A stretch of 11,404 nucleotides of DNA from Euperipatoides rowelli (GCA_003024985.2 PXIH01S0022001.1); one strand, 5' to 3'. Shown: positions 1 to 7,747, numbered from the stretch's first letter. Notes: a model not told the origin generated them from the sequence alone. A program made the numbers and translations.

Positions 1-99
1 GTTGAAATTTAGGCGTTCCATGCACTTTGAATGTTCGAATATTACTGGCAAACATATATTTTTTTAATTTTATGATTAAATAAAATTTTAAATTTATGG

Positions 100-171
100 G
101 TTAAGCACTTCAGAAGGGCCGCAGAAAAACTTTGAAAGGGCCGCACGCGGCCCGCATATTGGACATGGCTG
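100..171 (-). mobile_element. probable hAT-family terminus (remnant)
   Basis: Read on the minus strand from 171, the sequence begins CAGCCATGTCCAA, which fits the usual CAG...TGTCCAA style of hAT terminal inverted repeats. Inside it lie two copies of GGGCCGC (116-122 and 138-144) and an inverted pair GGGCCGC/GCGGCCC at 138-153. This GC-rich patch stands out in a very AT-rich window. hAT elements make 8-bp target duplications, so the candidate copy on this side is TTCTGAAC at 172-179. The other end would lie left of the window. No transposase is visible. The family assignment rests on resemblance of the terminus only. Confidence 0.42.
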
Positions 172-192
172 TTCTGAACCAATAAATCATTA

Positions 193-711
193 TTGCGATC
201 CACTTCCCACATATTGGAAACTAATAGGATTGAATCTCCAGAACCACCAACACGCAAAGGTTCTATATACCACCAAGGAAATAATTGGATGGACTTTAGT
301 GAACATAAAAATGATATTCTTGCTATTGTATCAAAAATAAGAAAAACTTTTGAGCATAGGAAACATTTGCCACATGATTGTTTAAAACATATAAAACAAG
401 TTTATGGTATGTTAAAGGATATTCAAAGTAAAGTAGAACTTTCAAATATTGTTAAATCAAACACTATCAAACATTTGAACTTTTTAGTGTATATACACCA
501 ATGTAATTTCTTTGATATCATGTTTATGGTCAAAAAAAAAAAATCCATCTTTTACACCCCAGCAGCATAAGTACAAGGTGAAATGTCTTTTAGATAAAAA
601 ACTTTTGGGGGAAATTTTATTTTATGCATTAAAAGAGATAATAAAAATGTATATGTTACACTTAAAGAAAAATATAAACATATTTTTCATGATATTGAAG
701 AATTTAAATAA
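193..711 (+). pseudogene. decayed coding-like region, function unknown
   Basis: One plus-strand frame stays open from 193 to 570 and remains protein-like, past two stops (568-570 and one shortly after), to about 708. There is no clear ATG at the left end: the frame opens with TTG and runs out of the hAT-like terminus, so its true start is unknown. The translation is lysine-rich and probably helical. It includes short stretches such as WMDFSEHKNDILAIVSKIRK, and after the stops KNVYVTLKEKYKHIFHDIEE. I do not recognise the family. An 11-A run at 532-542 is a likely slippage site. It lies upstream of, and in the same direction as, the Polinton integrase at 1465, so it may be another gene of that element. 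It could also belong to unrelated repeat DNA. Confidence 0.35.
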
Positions 712-940
712 ATTATGGTTTTTTTTTTGTCTGCTTGAAAAATAAAAAGTAGATTGAAAATTTTTATTTGTAAATACATGCTATGAATGTTAAATAAATG
801 TTTTTTTTTAAATCTTTTTGTATTTATTTCTAATAATTTTCACATCATAAAAAGAACCAATCAGAATCAAGTTAAGACTATTTATTTTAAATCATTATTT
901 TTGATTTTAAAATCATTTCATTTGTAAGTGTTGAAGTTAA
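712..940. other. AT-rich stretch without a gene
   Basis: I see no coding frame, RNA gene or clear repeat here. The sequence is AT-rich with several AATAAA-like words and poly-T runs. It separates the two decayed coding-like stretches. Confidence 0.5.
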
Positions 941-1370
941 GACATCTTTGTGTTTCTAAATAATTGGAGGTGTGCCGGTTCATCTAGACTTATAAAATCA
1001 ATGCTAGCATTTGGAGCATAATTAGGTAGTGTAGAAAAAGAGGAGATCTTTATTCAGTTATATGCGGAGAGCCTCAAGTGCTATTTACCAACAGATGTAA
1101 AACCTCCATGATGTCTTCATGCAGATTGGGATAGTTACCAATTTTGTTTCATACTTCATTATGATACATTAGATAAAATTAGATAAATTTATTAACTCTT
1201 TTGTAAAGATCTTAATTTAGTACATGAAAATTTTGAATTAAAACAAGTGTAGACTCTTAAAATTAAAGCATACATTTTATCTAGTGATTGGGATTTTAGA
1301 AGACGTTATCCTACAATCAATATATGCTAGTTATTCAATATTTATGGGAAAAATATAGATACATGTTGTT
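941..1370 (+). pseudogene. heavily decayed coding-like region, function unknown
   Basis: The plus-strand frame starting at 941 reads as a plausible protein broken by stops at 1019, 1109 and several later positions. Readable pieces include EEIFIQLYAESLKCYLPTDV (from 1040) and, after the stop at 1109, CLHADWDSYQFCFILHYDTL. Further pieces, such as ILSSDWDFRRRYPTIN, follow in the same frame. The repeated aromatic/acidic DW motifs and long stop-free runs are unusual for this base composition. I cannot name the family. A competing minus-strand frame (about 945-1058) also reads as protein, so the direction is not certain. A short TTA repeat (1373-1389) follows. The region may be a lost Polinton gene or another insertion. 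Confidence 0.3.
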
Positions 1371-1464
1371 ATTTATTATTATTATTATTCTAATATAATT
1401 CGAATCACACATTTGAAAATTAATATTACATGTTGGAGTCCATGCTGTAATAAAAAAATAAAAA

Positions 1465-2008
1465 ATGGAAAAATTGTGGATCAAAAAATATTACAATCCA
1501 AAAAAAGTAGGCAGTCTAGCAGGGAAACAAGCTTTTCATCGGGCAGTACATGCAGACATACCGTATAATAAATCTAAATTTAATGATTGGTTTAAAACAC
1601 AAGATACCTATACACTTCATAACCTGTCAGAAAAAAATTTAAACGGAGAAAGACGATCGTGCATGGGATCGATGATCAGTTTCAAGCCGACTTAGTCGAT
1701 TTACAAATTATTTCTAAATATAATTATGGTTATAAATATCTTTTGACTTGTATTGAAGTCTTTTCCAAATATGCTTGGGCTCTACCTACGAAAATTAAAA
1801 ATGGTCAAGAAATTTTAATAACTTTTCAAAAAATTATAGAAGAACGTAAACCTAATAAAATACAGACAGATGATGGTAAGGAATTTAAGAATTACATCTT
1901 TCAAGCTTATTTAAAAGAAAATAATATTAATTTCTTTACTACTAAATCTGAATTAAAAGCTGCAGTAGTAGAACGTTTCAATTGTACATTAAACTCGTAT
2001 GTGGAGAT
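1465..2008 (+). pseudogene. Polinton-type integrase, N-terminal and catalytic part (broken)
   Basis: This enzyme of the DDE/RNase H-fold family would insert element DNA into the host chromosome. The first frame (1465-1695) opens with ATG and encodes the N-terminal region. It shifts near 1655 into the frame read at 1659-2008, which carries the catalytic core. Visible catalytic motifs in the second frame are QADLVDL (Asp at residue 11), IQTDDGKEF (Asp at 71) and VVERFNCTL (Glu at 105). The spacing between the last two is 33 residues. The family usually has Arg where Cys stands in ERFNCTL. Coding similarity stops at 2008, where the Copia LTR begins after the target duplication GAGAT. The remainder resumes at 7748. 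The gene is disabled by the frameshift, the insertion and further lesions downstream. Confidence 0.85.
2004..2008. repeat. Copia target-site duplication, left copy (GAGAT)
   Basis: GAGAT directly precedes the TG that opens the Copia 5' LTR and recurs exactly at 7748-7752, after the CA closing the 3' LTR. Five bases is the usual duplication for Copia integrases. Removing 2009-7752 leaves integrase coding sequence on both sides. Confidence 0.9.
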
Positions 2009-2306
2009 TGTTATTGTAGTTGTTTTTGTATAAGTCTGTCAACCAGTAAGTATAAATATAATGACTGTTTTTTTTTGTTTTGTTTCGAGGTATAAACATA
2101 TCAGAGTGGGAAATAATTGAAATATAGTAGATTAATATAAACATTTGTTTAGATAAAAACAACTTGTATATACTCATATAGAATAATTTTCTTTTTTAAT
2201 GTAATCAACAATAATCACAACTGAAGTTGAATTGAAATATTTTGTGCATTTTATTAATATTGACTACCTTTGTATAGGGGGAGCTTCATGTAACTAGAAG
2301 ATTAAA
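2009..2306 (+). repeat. Copia 5' LTR, left part
   Basis: It starts TGTTATTG and aligns with 7069-7381 of the 3' LTR over its whole length. Both copies share, for example, AAACATATCAGAGTGGGAAA and GGGGGAGCTTCATGTAACTA. The two copies differ by many small indels and substitutions, so the insertion is not young. A TATAAATA at 2051-2058 (matched at 7107-7114) is a possible core promoter. Alignment stops at 2306, next to the N at 2307 where the Gypsy LTR begins. Confidence 0.88.
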
Positions 2307-2307
2307 N

Positions 2308-2459
2308 CTAACATTTATTTGACTAGCTAAACTAGTAAGAGGATAAACATTTCATTACAGGATTGCTCCAAAACATAATGGTAATCTGTTCTAAGATTAT
2401 CCAAACATAGCCTACACGTTTGCATGTGGCAATTAATTATTTTGCTATATGTTAATACA
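2308..2459 (-). repeat. Gypsy 3' LTR
   Basis: It matches 4444-4591 almost base for base over its first 108 positions, then with more changes around 2419-2445. On the minus strand it starts with TG at 2459, preceded by an A/G-rich stretch containing GAGGGGCAATA (about 2469-2479) that may be the decayed polypurine tract. The inner end shows no canonical CA, so the 2308 boundary is approximate. Confidence 0.85.
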
Positions 2460-2484
2460 TAGCAGCTATTGCCCCTCAAGAGAG

Positions 2485-3094
2485 CTATAAGCGGTTGGGA
2501 GGTTTTCTATTTCGGGCCGGGTAGCGTTTTGGTTTGGTCAGAGTACTGACTTTTCTATACCATATCTGGTTGGGTGATGATGCCCCGGTGTCTAGGCTAA
2601 TTATGGGAGGTGATGCTGGTGGTGGAGTGCCATTATGTGGTACATTACTTTCCCTACTGACTAAAGGATAATAATCCAGAAGACAAGTGGTATCATTATC
2701 TGACACAGGCTTGGGTTCTGTAGAGGTACAGTATCTGGTGTTAAATACGAAGGTCTGATCTGGTGAAAGTTACTGGTGACAGTATCTTCTTAATTTTGGC
2801 TTCAACCCATTTAGTTTTGTAAAGTTTACTATAATTTTTTGTAAGGATATGTTGTCTTTCAGTATACTTATTTTTGAATGATTTGTGTAGAATTAAGCGA
2901 GGTGGTGGACTTATTTTCTGAGGTTCACTTCTCATTTTCCTTCCAAAAAATAATTTTATTTTTGATAATGTCGTTGGTGTGAAAATGATAGGTTTCTCAG
3001 ATTTGTTTTTAAAATGATGCTCCTCCTCCACAGCTGGAATTAGACTGAAAGGCACATTCCTATGTTTACAAGCCTTTGGGACTGAATCTTTTTT
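2485..3094 (-). pseudogene. Gypsy pol remnant: RT start joined to integrase C-terminus
   Basis: The frame from 3055 down to 2741 (104 residues) begins with the conserved lead-in to Gypsy reverse transcriptase (NVPFSLIPAVEEE, counting two residues before the Met). It then continues, without a frame break, into the end of the integrase: TTLSKIKLFFGRKMRSEP resembles the SPA..LFGR.LRT region after the catalytic Glu. KWVEAKIKKILSPVTF resembles the following KW..G.I....GPV.Y fold. The junction falls near 2995-3025. A second frame (2706-2485) carries the proline-rich tail ending RYPARNRKPPNRL, typical of Gypsy pol C-termini. RT motifs including YVDD, RNase H and the integrase DDE triad are gone. Confidence 0.8.
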
Positions 3095-3538
3095 TTAAAA
3101 AAAATTATCTTCCATTCCCCTGATGCAACGAAGTTCATTAGAAAATAACTTGTTGAACTGTTTTAAAAATATATTTAATTTTTCATTTGCATCTTCTAAA
3201 GAGTGAATGTTTTTTCCTAGGTTTGTTTTTAAACCCAGCGTGCTGAACCACGCTCTTCCAAGTAATGCAGTGCTTCCCACAACTGTCACAAATAGTTCAA
3301 GATTATGTGCAGAATTGTTTCTAAAGTTGGGGGTTGACTTTCTTAATGCCTACTGGTTTGATTAAATGATCAAAAGCTTTAAGCATTACTGTAGTACTGT
3401 CTAGTTTGTCTGTTGGCCACAAAGTTTTAACAAATAGATCTAAATTAAACCTATTGAAGCTACCGTATCCAATTCAAAGTCTATCTGCTTTCCATTTACA
3501 GTTACATTTAAAATAATAGGCTTTGAGTCCGAAGTCAT
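3095..3538 (-). pseudogene. Gypsy aspartic protease and protease-RT linker (broken)
   Basis: The frame starting at the minus-strand ATG at 3538 reads ILNVTVNGKQIDFELDTVAS, which fits the N-terminal strands and active site of retropepsin-like proteases. The catalytic Asp is at residue 24, but the usual DTGAS reads DTVAS, losing the invariant Gly. A stop follows a few residues on. After shifts, the frame from 3289 to 3095 continues with STALLGRAWFSTLGL, matching the conserved ALLGRDWL element between protease and reverse transcriptase, with Asp changed to Ala. It then reaches FSNELRCIRGME, upstream of RT. A T/A homopolymer near 3088-3108 breaks the frame into the next piece. The protease would have processed Gag-Pol in the particle. 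Confidence 0.75.
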
Positions 3539-3657
3539 GTTTATAGTTTTGTAAGAGTTAACAATAAAAGGAATAGCCTTTTCATTTCCGACTTCATTTA
3601 TACTTTAATTTGAGCCAGACTTGTCAAAATTAGACAGTTCAAGAAAATCTGTTGTGT

Positions 3658-4345
3658 TTACAGTTCCGTTTTCCTTTCAAGAAATTTACACACTGGTTTA
3701 ATGTGTCCAATTTTTTTTGCAGAAATGACAAGTAGCCTTCTTAAATTTACAAACTTTATCTGAATGCAAACCTCGTGCATATTTTTTTTTATTAAAATTT
3801 GCGGAAAGTTTTTTTTAATGAAAAATACATTATTTTTCTTTGCCAAATCGATCAAATTTTTATTACTTAACTCTGCCGCACAGGCTAAACTTACTACTTC
3901 ATCAAAGGAAATGTCATTTCGTTCCATAATTAATCTTTTCTTGATCGGATGATCTCTAATCCCGTAGATAAACTGTTCCACTAAAGTAAAATTATGTTTT
4001 TAACAATTTACTTAAATTTTCCTGAGTTCAGCTGCATAACAAGAAATTGTTTCATGCTCTTCCTGTTTTCTTTCTCTGAGTTTGAAACCTTCGATTCTTG
4101 AAAGTCCTATAGGTGCATAGCGACATTCTAAAATAGCAAATATTTCTTGTATACTTTTATTTTTTGGATTTTCAGGCGCTATAAGATCACACAGTAAATT
4201 ATGTCTCACTACTGATAACAGTTAAAATTGTCGGTATTTTTAATTTATCCTCAACTTGAGTCGCTTCTAACAATAGCAATAATTGCTGTGCATACCTTTC
4301 CCAGCTACTTTTCTTAGGATAAAAATTTCCAATTTTTGACTCCAT
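3658..4345 (-). pseudogene. Gypsy gag with zinc knuckle (broken)
   Basis: This encoded the capsid/nucleocapsid polyprotein of the retrotransposon. The likely start is the minus-strand ATG at 4345, about 100 bases inside the 5' LTR. Three frames follow: MESKIGNFYPKKSSWERYAQ onward, then 4209-4012 (KSIQEIFAILECRYAP, EGFKLRERKQEEHETISCYA), then 3981-3658 (FIYGIRDHPIKKRLIMERND). Together these show the Retrotrans_gag pattern. A CX2CX4HX4C zinc knuckle is present, but it is split by a frameshift at the eight-T run 3711-3718. Its Cys codons are at 3728-3730 and 3719-3721 in one frame. The His (3703-3705) and last Cys (3688-3690) are in the other. It sits upstream of the protease as expected. Confidence 0.82.
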
Positions 4346-4443
4346 AATTTATATAAAAAATAATAACTCGTCACATTTTCTATTATGTATTTAATAGAAA
4401 AGAAAACAAATGGTATGCTATTCTGGGTAACAGAATACAACTA

Positions 4444-4591
4444 CTAACATTTATTTGACTAGCTAAACTAGTAAGAGGATAAACATTTCATTACAGGATT
4501 GCTCCAAAACATAATGGTAATCTGTTCTAAGATTATCCGAACATAGCCTACACGTGCGCTGGTGGCAATTATTTTTCTGTATGTTAATACA
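4444..4591 (-). repeat. Gypsy 5' LTR
   Basis: This is the partner of 2308-2459. On the minus strand it runs from TGTATTAACATA at 4591 inward. I could not match the sequence just inside it (minus strand TAGTTGTATTCTGTTACCC) to a standard tRNA 3' end, so the primer site is unassigned. Outside it, GAACA (4592-4596) matches neither the Copia 3' LTR nor the left flank. Confidence 0.85.
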
Positions 4592-4596
4592 GAACA

Positions 4597-4769
4597 CTGC
4601 ATTTTTAGAATTATAGGCTAGATCAAGGAATAGCGTCATCTAGCACATAAGTCAAGGTACAATATTTAATTGTGTTACTGTGGATATTTGATACTGAAAT
4701 TATAAATTTTAACTTTCCATTACTATAGTTATAATCTCTGCACAGGCCTACTACGATATAACCTCTACA
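4597..4769 (+). repeat. Copia 5' LTR, right part
   Basis: CTGCATTTTTAGAATTATAG onward aligns with 7588-7747 of the 3' LTR and ends with the same CCTCTACA. The closing CA is at 4768-4769. Compared with the 3' LTR, the segment 7382-7587 has no counterpart in the 5' copy. A block of extra bases (about 4720-4735) is present here only. Confidence 0.88.
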
Positions 4770-4782
4770 GGTTATGGGCCAG
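4770..4782 (+). promoter_or_regulatory. Copia primer binding site (half initiator tRNA-Met type)
   Basis: Immediately after the LTR, GGTTATGGGCCAG closely fits the Drosophila copia primer site. That site pairs with the anticodon-stem region of a cleaved initiator tRNA-Met and not with the tRNA 3' end. One C appears to be missing from the expected GGGCCCAG. The position directly after the LTR CA supports the call. Confidence 0.75.
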
Positions 4783-4866
4783 ACTAACAGTAAATAATAA
4801 GATCAAAAACATATAACGTCACAAAACAGAACGGAGATAATTTTTTATTATAGCATCAAAATAGAG

Positions 4867-5346
4867 ATGGTACTACAGAGAGAGAGAGAGACTGTGGGGA
4901 GTTGTAACCGAAGACCCACCAGAAACAATTACGGAGAAATGGAGAAATAAAGACTTTAGCACTAGGGCTACCATAGGCCTAGCACTGGAAAATAAAAGTT
5001 TAATCGCTGCTAGCTGCCTTACTGCTAAGGAACTATGGGAGAAATAATTGAAGAAAACATACCAACATACAAACCTAACAAAATTTGGCTACTGAAGAAA
5101 CTGTATAGTTGCAGCTATAAGGAATTCAACAACATGGAAGAATACTTGAATAAAATCAAAGAACTTTCAGAAAGGCTAAGAATCTCAGGAGAGACAGTAA
5201 AGGAAAGCCATATGGTAGCAGCAACTTTGTGTGGATTACCTTCTCAATTTGACCCCATTGTGTCTGAATTTGTGAGTGAAAAACTATAAGACGATGCAGC
5301 CAGAAAAGAAGGGAGTAGCTTAGATGATCATGAAAATAACATAGTA
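4867..5346 (+). pseudogene. Copia gag, capsid part (broken)
   Basis: This is the capsid region of the Ty1/copia Gag. The ATG at 4867 lies in a readable stretch (IEMVLQRE) resembling the conserved lead of copia Gag. It may not be the true start, because similar residues continue upstream past a stop. An (AG)7 run at 4877-4890 shifts the frame. The next piece carries LWGVVTEDPPETITEKW and LTAKELWEK. After a stop, the frame 5035-5289 gives the central UBN2-type domain: NKIWLLKKLYSCSYKEFNNM, EYLNKIKELSERLRISGE and LCGLPSQFDPIV. The frame stops at 5287-5289. It leads directly into the zinc knuckle. Confidence 0.8.
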
Positions 5347-5718
5347 ATGGGAGCGAACCAGAACAGAACATCAAGAAACGTAATCATATGCTACAAATGC
5401 GGCAAAGAGGGACATTTAAAAAGAAACTGCCAGCAGGAAAAATATAATGACAGAAGATATAATAAAGAAGAAACAACCAGAGGACATAAAGAATTTCAAT
5501 CACACATTACGTGGGAATCACCTGAAACAAGGGATATCAATACACAAATGGAAGGACTCAATCTTGAGGAGGAATGGGCCATGTCAGGCCTGAAAGAAAG
5601 TGAAGGAGGAGAAAACAGTAATTGGATCATTGATTCGGGAGCCAGCTCTCATATGGCTTCCAACAAGGAAGACATAATAATATTAATCTTAAACCTGTGG
5701 CTCCTAGCACAGTCATAA
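5347..5718 (+). pseudogene. Copia nucleocapsid zinc knuckle and aspartic protease (broken)
   Basis: The 123-residue frame contains an intact zinc knuckle, CYKCGKEGHLKRNC (Cys15, Cys18, His23, Cys28), which binds element RNA in the particle. A Glu/Lys-rich spacer follows, then the protease active site WIIDSGASSHM with catalytic Asp96 (codon 5632-5634). The full DSGAS motif is kept. A one-base shift near 5680 moves the protease into another frame, where VIRLANGDTITAKGMA can be read, before a stop near 5777. The reading frame therefore no longer joins the integrase that follows at 5803. The 123 residues are in one open frame, but the start codon at 5347 is probably internal to the old gag-pol frame. 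Confidence 0.85.
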
Positions 5719-5802
5719 GACTAGCAAATGGAGATACCATAACTGCAAAAGGGATGGCGAGACAAAACTTCACATAGTGGGAGAGACAGCAAAATACAGG
5801 TA

Positions 5803-6624
5803 ATGAGATTATATAATGTTTTGTGGGTCCCTCAGCTTAGTCACCCCCTAGTATCTGTTAGGTTTTTGTGCCAATCAGGCTATAAAGTAACTTTTACCAC
5901 CAATGAATGCATGCTAATCAATCATGAAAATATCATCACTTGCCAGAATATTATAAATAATGTTTTTCAGTTAAAAACACAGAAAATTAAGTTGAACGAG
6001 AAAGCCATGAGTGCTTGCATACACCAATGGCATAAGAGACTGGCACATAGATGTTTAGAGAATATTAAGACACTAGTTAAGGAAGGACTGGCAGAAAAGA
6101 TGAAGATAGACCCATGTAAGCACAATAATTTCTATGATACCTGCAAAATAGGAGCCTCTGTAAAGAAACCATTCAATAGGTTACATACAGTAAAAAGTAC
6201 CCCTACGTTTGGAATTTTGACCTCTGACCTATGCGGTCCTATCACTCCCAATACACTAGGGGAAGGCAAATATCTAATAACCGTAACAGATTTAAAAACT
6301 AATTATGTACAGGTTAGAATACTAAAACACAAGTTTGAAGTAACCGGCAATTTTATAGAAATATTGAAAGAGGGTAAAAATAGATTTGGTGAATACCCAA
6401 TAGCCATAAAAACAGACGGAGGGGGAGAGTTTTGCAATAAAGAACTGGAATGTTTCTTGAAAGAAAACAGGATTCAACATCAGATATCCCTACCGGAAAC
6501 CACTGAACAAAATGGTAGCTCTGAACATATGAATAGGACATTACTTGAAGCAATGAGAAAAATGTTGAAAGGACGGAGCCTTCCACTGGGACTTTGGGGG
6601 GAAATGGCAGCAACTGCTGCATAA
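5803..6624 (+). pseudogene. Copia integrase: protease tail, zinc domain and DDE core
   Basis: This 273-residue frame is the longest open frame in the window. Residues 1-60 complete the protease region (NVLWVPQLSHPLVSVRFL). The gag_pre-integrase zinc domain follows, with HQWHKRLAH (His77, His82). Its first Cys of the expected CX2C is Tyr111 (TAT instead of TGT), leaving Cys114 alone. The catalytic core shows LTSDLCGP (Asp142), KTDGGGEF (Asp205) and QNGSSEHMNRTL (Glu241), giving a correct D-35-E spacing. Residues after 262 run into a stop at 6622. The enzyme would insert Copia cDNA into chromosomes. The lost zinc ligand and the absence of a joined frame suggest it is dead, although the catalytic triad survives. 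Confidence 0.88.
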
Positions 6625-6636
6625 CTACACATCATC

Positions 6637-7038
6637 ATGAAATCACCAAATCTTGAAATAACCCCTTATGAGATTGGCGGGAAAAGCACTGCACACCTGG
6701 AGAAGACACAAAGAGGGAAACGAGATGATACATCTAGAAGAGGTAGACTGGTGGGATATGGCAACCAAAGAAAATGTTATAGAATATGTATACCTGGAAC
6801 TCTCAAGATCATCAACTCTTGAAATGTTGACTTCAGAGAAACCCCACCCCAAGAAGAAACATCAGAACCCAGTAAAATGGCAGATACTATAGACAACATA
6901 GAAATACCAACAGAATATCCTGAACAAGAAAATAATTGTGACCCAAACCAGAAAAAGGACACAGTGAGGAGACCTAACAGACAAAACAAAGGGATCCCAG
7001 CAAAAAGACTTAACTTAGCAGCCATCAATTACATATGA
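6637..7038 (+). pseudogene. Copia integrase C-terminal SH3-like domain and basic linker
   Basis: Pieces in changing frames continue Copia pol. TPYEIGGKSTAHLE matches the stretch after the catalytic core. GRLVGYGNQRKCYRI followed by PGTLKIINSRNVDF fits the SH3-like domain, which typically reads VGY...YR...P...K...SRDV.F. A Glu/Asn-rich linker follows, ending RRPNRQNKGIPAKRLNLAA, the short basic motif normally found just before reverse transcriptase. A TGA at 7036-7038 ends the frame. Some 20 bases later the polypurine region begins, so everything from reverse transcriptase to the pol C-terminus is missing. Confidence 0.75.
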
Positions 7039-7059
7039 GTAATGTAGACTGTCAGACTT

Positions 7060-7068
7060 AAAGGGGAG
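7060..7068 (+). promoter_or_regulatory. Copia polypurine tract
   Basis: AAAGGGGAG directly abuts the 3' LTR start at 7069. Its position and composition fit the RNase H-resistant primer for plus-strand DNA synthesis. Confidence 0.8.
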
Positions 7069-7747
7069 TATTATTGTTGTTTTTTATAAATCTGACAGCC
7101 AGTAAGTATAAATATAATGGCTTTTTTTTTTGGTTTGGTTTTGTTTGGCGGTAAAAATTTGGGCATATAAACATATCAGAGTGGGAAATAATTGAAATAT
7201 AGTAGATTAATATAAACATTTGTTTAGATAAAAATAACTTGTAAGTTATATACTCATATAGAATAATTTTTTTTTTAATGTAACCAACAATAATCACAAC
7301 TGAAGTTGAATTCAAATATTGCATTTTATTAATATTGACTATCTTTGTAGAGGGGGAGCTTCATGTAACTAGAAGATTAAAATTATCGATTAGAATATTT
7401 ATAAATCCCATAATAGTTCAGGCATGTTATATGGATTGTGAACATGGGGCAAAGTTTTATATAAAGTTTAAAGTTGTAATCTTGAACCATCGTAATTATT
7501 TTTAAAAAGTTTATAGAGAAATAAATAGTTAATTATAAAGCATTCAAGCTTAAGTGTTTATCTACAATCATAAGTAGGATTATTTTGCTGCATTTTTAGA
7601 ATTATAGGCTAGAACCATGAATAGCGTCATCTAGCACATGGTAAGCCAAGGTACAATATTTAATTGTTACTGTGGATATTTGATACTGAAATTATAAATT
7701 TTAACTTTCTAATCTCTGCACAGGCCTACTATGATATAACCTCTACA
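7069..7747 (+). repeat. Copia 3' LTR
   Basis: This is the full 679-bp copy. It opens TATTATTG, where the 5' copy has TGTTATTG, so the terminal TG has changed to TA. It ends CTCTACA at 7747. TATAAATA lies at 7107-7114. AAATAAATAG near 7520 is a candidate polyadenylation signal. The section 7382-7587 has no counterpart in the 5' LTR. Outside the LTR is the duplication GAGAT. Confidence 0.9.

Larger units (their letters stand above)
2308..4591 (-). mobile_element. Gypsy-type LTR retrotransposon, internally deleted
   Basis: Direct repeats of about 150 bp at 2308-2459 and 4444-4591 are its LTRs. On the minus strand each begins TGTATTAACATA. Minus-strand pieces between them run in Gypsy order: gag with zinc knuckle, aspartic protease, start of reverse transcriptase, then the C-terminal end of integrase and its basic tail. 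The core of reverse transcriptase, RNase H and the integrase catalytic domain are missing. The first 108 or so bases of the LTRs (from 2308 and 4444) differ by only about one base, so this insertion seems younger than the Copia host. I find no target duplication. About 205 bases of the Copia LTR are absent at the insertion point. Confidence 0.87.
2009..7747 (+). mobile_element. Copia (Ty1/copia) LTR retrotransposon, RT-less, inserted in Polinton integrase
   Basis: The element is bounded by LTRs (2009-4769 interrupted, and 7069-7747) and by the 5-bp duplication GAGAT. A primer site at 4770 and a polypurine tract at 7060 lie at the expected inner edges. The internal part, 4770-7068, is about 2.3 kb. 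It encodes gag with zinc knuckle, aspartic protease, integrase, SH3-like domain and a basic linker, which is the Ty1/copia order with integrase before reverse transcriptase. Reverse transcriptase and RNase H, which would follow the linker, are absent. Full-length relatives have an internal part of roughly 4 kb or more, so a large 3' deletion is likely. The 5' LTR is interrupted by a minus-strand Gypsy element. It could no longer move without help from another copy. Confidence 0.9.

Noticed and set aside
945-1058. Minus-strand frame reading as protein.
   Set aside because: It is short and flanked by stops, and the plus-strand reading extends much further. It is kept only as a competing direction.
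3764-3952. Plus-strand open frame of 62 residues.
   Set aside because: It is the antisense shadow of the Gypsy gag piece, and its translation is low-complexity Phe/Leu.
2308-4591. The two 150-bp copies first looked like part of a long direct repeat covering the whole Copia LTR.
   Set aside because: They are flanked inside by minus-strand gag and pol pieces and are absent from the 7069-7747 copy, so they are the Gypsy element's own LTRs.
4877-4890. (AG)7 run as a possible regulatory GAGA-type element.
   Set aside because: It lies inside Copia gag coding sequence and simply marks the frameshift between two gag frames.
6353-7028. Several minus-strand open frames opposite the Copia integrase and linker.
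   Set aside because: They overlap well-recognised plus-strand motifs and show no family pattern of their own.
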